Shown here piece by piece: positions 58,727-64,000 of a DNA stretch of 64,000 nt (the stretch's first letter is position 1; each line of letters begins with the position of its first letter). The DNA is from Mimachlamys varia (Eukaryota > Mollusca > Bivalvia > Pectinida > Pectinidae). Location: the NCBI GenBank assembly GCA_947623455.1, contig OX392534.1, positions 5,280,001 to 5,344,000 of the forward strand. Reading direction: 5' to 3'. Under the pieces are notes generated by a model. The model did not search any database. It was not told where the DNA came from and saw nothing but the letters and a program-made list of their open reading frames with translations. The translations under genes and the position numbers were made by a program.

Positions 58727-58849
58727 ACTTCCATATTCAACAATTGTTGGTGGAGTCACTCAGTTGCGAAGGGGTGATGTCGAAAAGATAAATGGTTTCT
58801 CGAACTTGTACTTCGGTTGGGGAGGAGAAGATGACGATTTGGGTGCCAG
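58727..58849 (+). CDS. B4GALT: Beta-1,4-galactosyltransferase-family exon with WGGEDDD motif
   Basis: This 123-nt exon follows TTTTTATTCTTTTCAG and ends CAG|GTAAAA in phase 0. Its first base completes the Arg codon begun in the previous exon. It encodes LPYSTIVGGVTQLRRGDVEK, INGFSNLYFGWGGEDDDLGA and R. WGGEDDD is the acceptor-binding and catalytic signature of the GT7 family. The residue aligned with human B4GALT1 Tyr289 (in QYFGGV) is Ile here (TIVGGV, codon 58743-58745), the state of invertebrate beta-4-GalNAc-transferases. That suggests UDP-GalNAc as donor. The length matches my recollection of the human exon (123 nt). At least one more coding exon (C-terminus) must lie beyond 64000. Confidence 0.95.
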
Positions 58850-59407
58850 GTAAAATAATCTGAAATAAGAATTACAATAGAATTACATGTACCATCTCAC
58901 GGTCGCCGTCTCATTGAAAAATATTCTGCATCTTTGCGTGATATGAAGAAGCGTTTTTGAGTATGCTCCCTTGTTGTGATTGACAATGACTCGGTTCTCA
59001 TTTCGAGGACTTGATGGCGGGTGTCGTAAATAAAACAAAAGATGCTTATTCTTCTGGAACATCTGGTCTTGTTCTCTAGTTCTTTTACGAGGGTCTCCAT
59101 GTAAATATCTCTTTTATTCATAGTTTGCTGCTAGTTTAATCGCTTCGGTATTCTCTAAATATTTTTACGCCAGTAATGAAAGAGTAATTTTATAGTAATT
59201 GGAGTAGAATGTATAATACTCAAACAATAAGATAATACCAAAGCGTAAACAAAGCCATAATCCGAACTCAAAATAGATTCAAACTAAGGATAAACTATAG
59301 ACAAAGGAAAGATCTACACAGAGACACTTGAAAAAGCAATAACACCAGATTTCCCCCTTGTTTGAAGCAGTGAATTCCGCAATGAAGCACGACTTCTCCA
59401 TCGTTAA
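58850..59407 (+). other. Intron of the GT7 gene, unique part
   Basis: AT-rich, with the second dispersed-repeat copy at about 59235-59293. The - strand frame at 59121-58897 has no recognisable signature. Confidence 0.75.
59235..59293. repeat. Dispersed repeat, copy 2 (partner 57616-57674)
   Basis: TACCAAAGCGTAAACAAAGC then CATAATCCGAACTCAAAAT and GATTCAAACTA, in the same order and orientation as at 57616. Confidence 0.75.
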
Positions 59408-62400
59408 CCATCGGAACGCTACATGTACAACCTCCATAGTGTTAATGTACATCGGTATGCTACATGTACAACCTTCATAGTGTTAATGTACATCGGTATG
59501 CTGCATGTACAACCTCCATAGTGTTAATGTACATCGGTATGCTACATGTACAACCTCCATAGTGTTAATGTACATCAGTATGCTACATGTACAACCTCCA
59601 TAGTGTTAATGTACATCGGTATGCTACATGTACAACCTTCATAGTGTTAATGTACATCAGTATGCTGCATGTACAACCCCCATAGTGTTAATGTATATCG
59701 GTATGCTACATGTACAACCTCCATAGTGTTAATGTACATCGGTATGCTACATGTACAACCTCCATAGTGTTAATGTACATCGGTATGCTACATGTACAAC
59801 CTTCATATTGTTAATGTACATCAGTATGCTGCATGTACAACCTCCATAGTGTTAATGTACATCGAAATGCTACATGTACAACCTCCATAGTGTTAATGTA
59901 CATCGGAATGCTACATGTACAACCTCCAAAGTGTTAATGTACATCGGTATGCTACATGTACAACCTCCATAGTGTTAATGTACATCGGTATGCTACATGT
60001 ACAACCTTCATAGTGTTAATGTACATCGGTATGCTACATGTACAACTCCATATTGTTAATGTACATCGGTATGCTACATGTACAACCTTCATAGTGTTAA
60101 TGTACATCGGTATGCTACATGTACAACCTTCATAGTGTTAATGTACATCGGTATGCTACATGTACAACCTTCATAGTGTTAATGTACATCGGTAGGCTAC
60201 ATGTACAACCTCCATAGTGTTAATGTACATCAGTATGCTACATGTACAACCTTCATAGTGTTAATGTACATCGGTATGCTACATGTACAACCTTCATAGT
60301 GTTAATGCACATCGGAATGCTACATGTACAACCTTCATAGTGTTAATGTACATCGGTATGCTACATGTACAACTCCATATTGTTAATGTACATCGGAATG
60401 CTACATGTACAACCTTCATAGTGTTAATGTACATCGGTATGCTACATGTACAACCTCCATAGTGTTAATGTACATCAGTATGCTACATGTACAACCTCCA
60501 TAGTGTTAATGTACATCGGTATGCTACATGTACAACCTTCATAGTGTTAATGTACATCAGTATGCTGCATGTACAACCCCCATAGTGTTAATGTACATCG
60601 GTATGCTACATGTACAACCTCCATAGTGTTAATGTACATCGGTATGCTACATGTACAACCCCCATAGTGTTAATGTACATCGGTATGCTACATGTACAAC
60701 CTTCATAGTGTTAATGTACATCAGTATGCTGCATGTACAACCTCCATAGTGTTAATGTACATCGAAATGCTACATGTACAACCTCCATAGTGTTAATGTA
60801 CATCGGAATGCTACATGTACAACCTCCAAAGTGTTAATGTACATCGGTATGCTACATGTACAACCTCCATAGTGTTAATGTACATCGGTATGCTACATGT
60901 ACAACCTTCATAGTGTTAATGTACATCGGTATGCTACATGTACAACTCCATATTGTTAATGTACATCGGTATGCTACATGTACAACCTTCATAGTGTTAA
61001 TGTACATCGGTATGCTACATGTACAACCTTCATAGTGTTAATGTACATCGGTATGCTACATGTACAACCTTCATAGTGTTAATGTACATCGGTAGGCTAC
61101 ATGTACAACCTCCATAGTGTTAATGTACATCAGTATGCTAAATGTACAACCTTCATAGTGTTAATGTACATCGGTATGCTACATGTACAACCTTCATAGT
61201 GTTAATGCACATCGGAATGCTACATGTACAACCTTCATATTGTTAATGTACATCGGTATGCTACATGTACAACTCCATATTGTTAATGTACATCGGAATG
61301 CTACATGTACAACCTTCATAGTGTTAATGTACATCGGTATGCTACATGTACAACCTTCATAGTGTTAATGTACACCGAAATGCTACATGTACAACCTCCA
61401 TAGTGTTAATGTACATCGGTATGCTACATGTACAACCTCCATAGTGTTAATGTACATCGGAATGCTACATGTACAACCTCCATAGTGTTAATGTACATCG
61501 GTATGCTACATGTACAACTCCATAGTGTTAATGTACATCGGTATGCTGCATGTACAACCTCCATAGTGTTAATGTATATCGGTATGCTACATGTACAACC
61601 TCCATAGTGTTAATGTACATCGGTATGCTACATGTACAACCTCCATAGTGTTAATGTACATCGGTATGCTACATGTACAACTCCATAGTGTTAATGTACA
61701 TCGGTATGCTACATGTACAAACTCCATAGTGTTAATGTACATCGGTATGCTACATGTACAACCTCCATAGTGCTAATGTACATCGGTATGCTACATGTAC
61801 AACCTCCATAGTGTTAATGTACATCGGTATGCTACATGTACAACTCCATATTGTTAATGTACATCGGTATGCTACATGTACAACCTTCATAGTGTTAATG
61901 TACATCGGTAGGCTACATGTACAACCTCCATAGTGTTAATGTTCATCGGTATGCTACATGTACAACCTTCATAGTGTTAATGTACATCGGTATGCTACAT
62001 ACCTCCATACATAGTGTTAATGTACATCGGAATGTTACATGTACAACCTCCATAGTGTTAATGTACATCGGAATGCTACATGTACAACCTCCATAGTGTT
62101 AATGTACATCGGTATGCTACATGTACAACCTCCATAGTGTTAATGTACATCGGTAGGCTACATGTACAACCTCCATAGTGTTAATGTACATCGGTAGGCT
62201 ACATGTACAACCTTCATAGTGTTAATGTACATCGGTATGCTACATGTACAACCTCTATAGTGTTAATGTACATCGGTATGCTACATGTACAACCTCCACA
62301 GTGTTAATGTACATCGGTATGCTACATGTACAACCTCCACAGTGTTAATGTACATCGGTATGCTACATGTACAACCTCCACAGTGTTAATGTACATCGGA

Positions 62401-64000
62401 ATGCTACATGTACAACCTCCATAGTGTTAATGTACATCGGAATGCTACATGTACAACCTCCACAGTGTTAATGTACATCGGAATGCTACATGTACAACCT
62501 CCACAGTGTTAATGTACATCGGTAGGCTACATGTACAACCTCCACAGTGTTAATGTACATCGGAATGCTACATGTACAACCTCCATAGTGTTAATGTACA
62601 TCGGAATGCTACATGTACAACCTCCACAGTGTTAATGTACATCGGTATGCTACATGTACAACCTCCACAGTGTTAATGTACATCGGTATGCTACATGTAC
62701 AACCTCCACAGTGTTAATGTACATCGGTATGCTACATGTTCAACCTCCACAGTGTTAATGTACATCGGTATGCTACATGTTCAACCTCCACAGTGTTAAT
62801 GTACATCGGTATGCTACATGTTCAACCTCCATAGTGTTAATGTACATCGGTATGCTACATGTACAACCTCCATAGTGTTAATGTACATCGGTAGGCTACA
62901 TGTACAACCTCCACAGTGTTAATGTACATCGGTATGCTACATGTACAACCTCCACAGTGTTAATGTACATCGGTATGCTACATGTACAACCTCCATAGTG
63001 TTAATGTACATCGGTAGGCTACATGTACAACCTCCATAGTGTTAATGTACATCGGTAGGCTACATGTACAACCTCCATAGTGCTAATGTACATCGGTATG
63101 CTACATGTACAACCTCCATAGTGTTAATGTACATCGGTATGCTACATGTACAACCTCCATAGTGTTAATGTACATCGGTAGGCTACATGTACAACCTCCA
63201 TAGTGTTAATGTACATCGGTAGGCTACATGTACAACCTCCATAGTGTTAATGTACATCGGTAGGCTACATGTACAACCTCCATAGTGTTAATGTACATCG
63301 GTAGGCTACATGTACAACCTCCATAGTGTTAATGTACATCGGTATGCTACATGTACAACCTCCATAGTGTTAATGTACATCGGTATGCTACATGTTCAAC
63401 CTCCATAGTGTTAATGTACATCGGAATGCTACATGTTCAACCTCCATAGTGTTAATGTACATCGGAATGTTACATGTACAACCTCCATAGTGTTAATGTA
63501 CATCGGAATGCTACATGTACAACCTCCATAGTGTTAATGTACATCGGAATGCTACATGTACAACCTCCATAGTGTTAATGTACATCGGAATGCTACATGT
63601 ACAACCTCCATAGTGTTAATGTACATCGGTATGCTACATGTACAACCTCCATAGTGTTAATGTACATCGGTATGCTACATGTACAACCTCCATAGTGTTA
63701 ATGTACATCGGTATGCTACATGTACAACCTCCATAGTGTTAATGTACATCGGTATGCTACATGTACAACCTCCACAGTGTTAATGTACATCGGTATGCTA
63801 CATGTACAACCTCCACAGTGTTAATGTACATCGGAATGCTACATGTACAACCTCCACAGTGTTAATGTACATCGGAATGCTACATGTACAACCTCCACAG
63901 TGTTAATGTACATCGGTATGCTACATGTACAACCTCCACAGTGTTAATGTACATCGGTATGCTACATGTTCAACCTCCACAGTGTTAATGTACATCGGTA
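59408..64000. repeat. Minisatellite, 41 bp unit, at least 112 copies, runs off the window
   Basis: The unit is ACCTCCATAGTGTTAATGTA followed by CATCGGTATGCTACATGTAC and A. Variants include ACCTTCAT, CATCAGTATG, CATCGGAATG, GGTAGGCT and CCACAGTG. A block is duplicated at a 900-bp offset: GTTAATGCACATCGGAATGC occurs at 60301 and 61201, and the surrounding variant order matches. The right end is more homogeneous, suggesting recent expansion. It lies in the intron after the WGGEDDD exon. Confidence 0.97.

Noticed and set aside
29684..64000. Regularly spaced repeats considered as CRISPR-like arrays
   Set aside because: The repeats are contiguous with no unique spacers, and the sequence is clearly eukaryotic with introns and LINEs.

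Overview
This is eukaryotic, AT-rich nuclear DNA from a metazoan. The best-supported gene is a beta-1,4-galactosyltransferase-family (GT7) enzyme with three consecutive coding exons on the + strand. The other recognisable coding sequence belongs to non-LTR retrotransposons. The mix of retrotransposons (one with a 2A-like peptide), MITE-like inverted repeats and very long minisatellites fits a marine invertebrate, most likely a bivalve mollusc. That assignment is an inference; nothing in the window is diagnostic of species.

Layout. 1-5.5 kb: four tandem arrays (44, 16, 21 and 66 bp units), the 21-bp one about 4.2 kb long. 6.8-9.6 kb: a dead, 5'-truncated L1/Tx1-like LINE (- strand). 9.7-12.9 kb: non-coding DNA with a 415-bp near-palindrome and two copies of a short perfect or near-perfect palindrome. 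12.9-16.46 kb: a Jockey/CR1-like LINE (- strand) with an uninterrupted 1115-residue endonuclease/reverse transcriptase, an N-terminal GDVESNPGP 2A-type motif and a tetranucleotide 3' tail. 16.5-29.7 kb: mostly unrecognised AT-rich DNA holding a LINE fragment, a MITE with perfect 54-bp terminal repeats, several small tandem duplications, one plausible terminal exon of an unknown - strand gene, one possible signal-anchor exon on the + strand and a tRNA-Met-like relic. 29.7-64 kb: the glycosyltransferase gene, whose introns are filled by a 22-bp array (4.9 kb), a 35-44-bp array (2.4 kb), a 37-bp array (17.8 kb) and a 41-bp array (at least 4.6 kb).

About 54% of the window is tandem repeat. The exons at 34820-35052, 55609-55796 and 58727-58849 join in phase and encode the GT7 catalytic core from the PYRNR motif through DVD to WGGEDDD. 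The 5' exons (anchor and stem) and the last exon or exons are not identified here. The residue matching human B4GALT1 Tyr289 is isoleucine, which in this family predicts GalNAc rather than Gal transfer.

The most unusual observation is that the array in the 20.6-kb intron starts at the exon's 5' splice site. Its unit aligns across the exon-intron boundary, so the intron appears to carry dozens of copies of its own donor site, nine of them reading CAG|GTGAGC. The adjoining 37-bp array has tRNA/SINE-like promoter-box resemblance and higher-order periods that are exact multiples of 37 bp.
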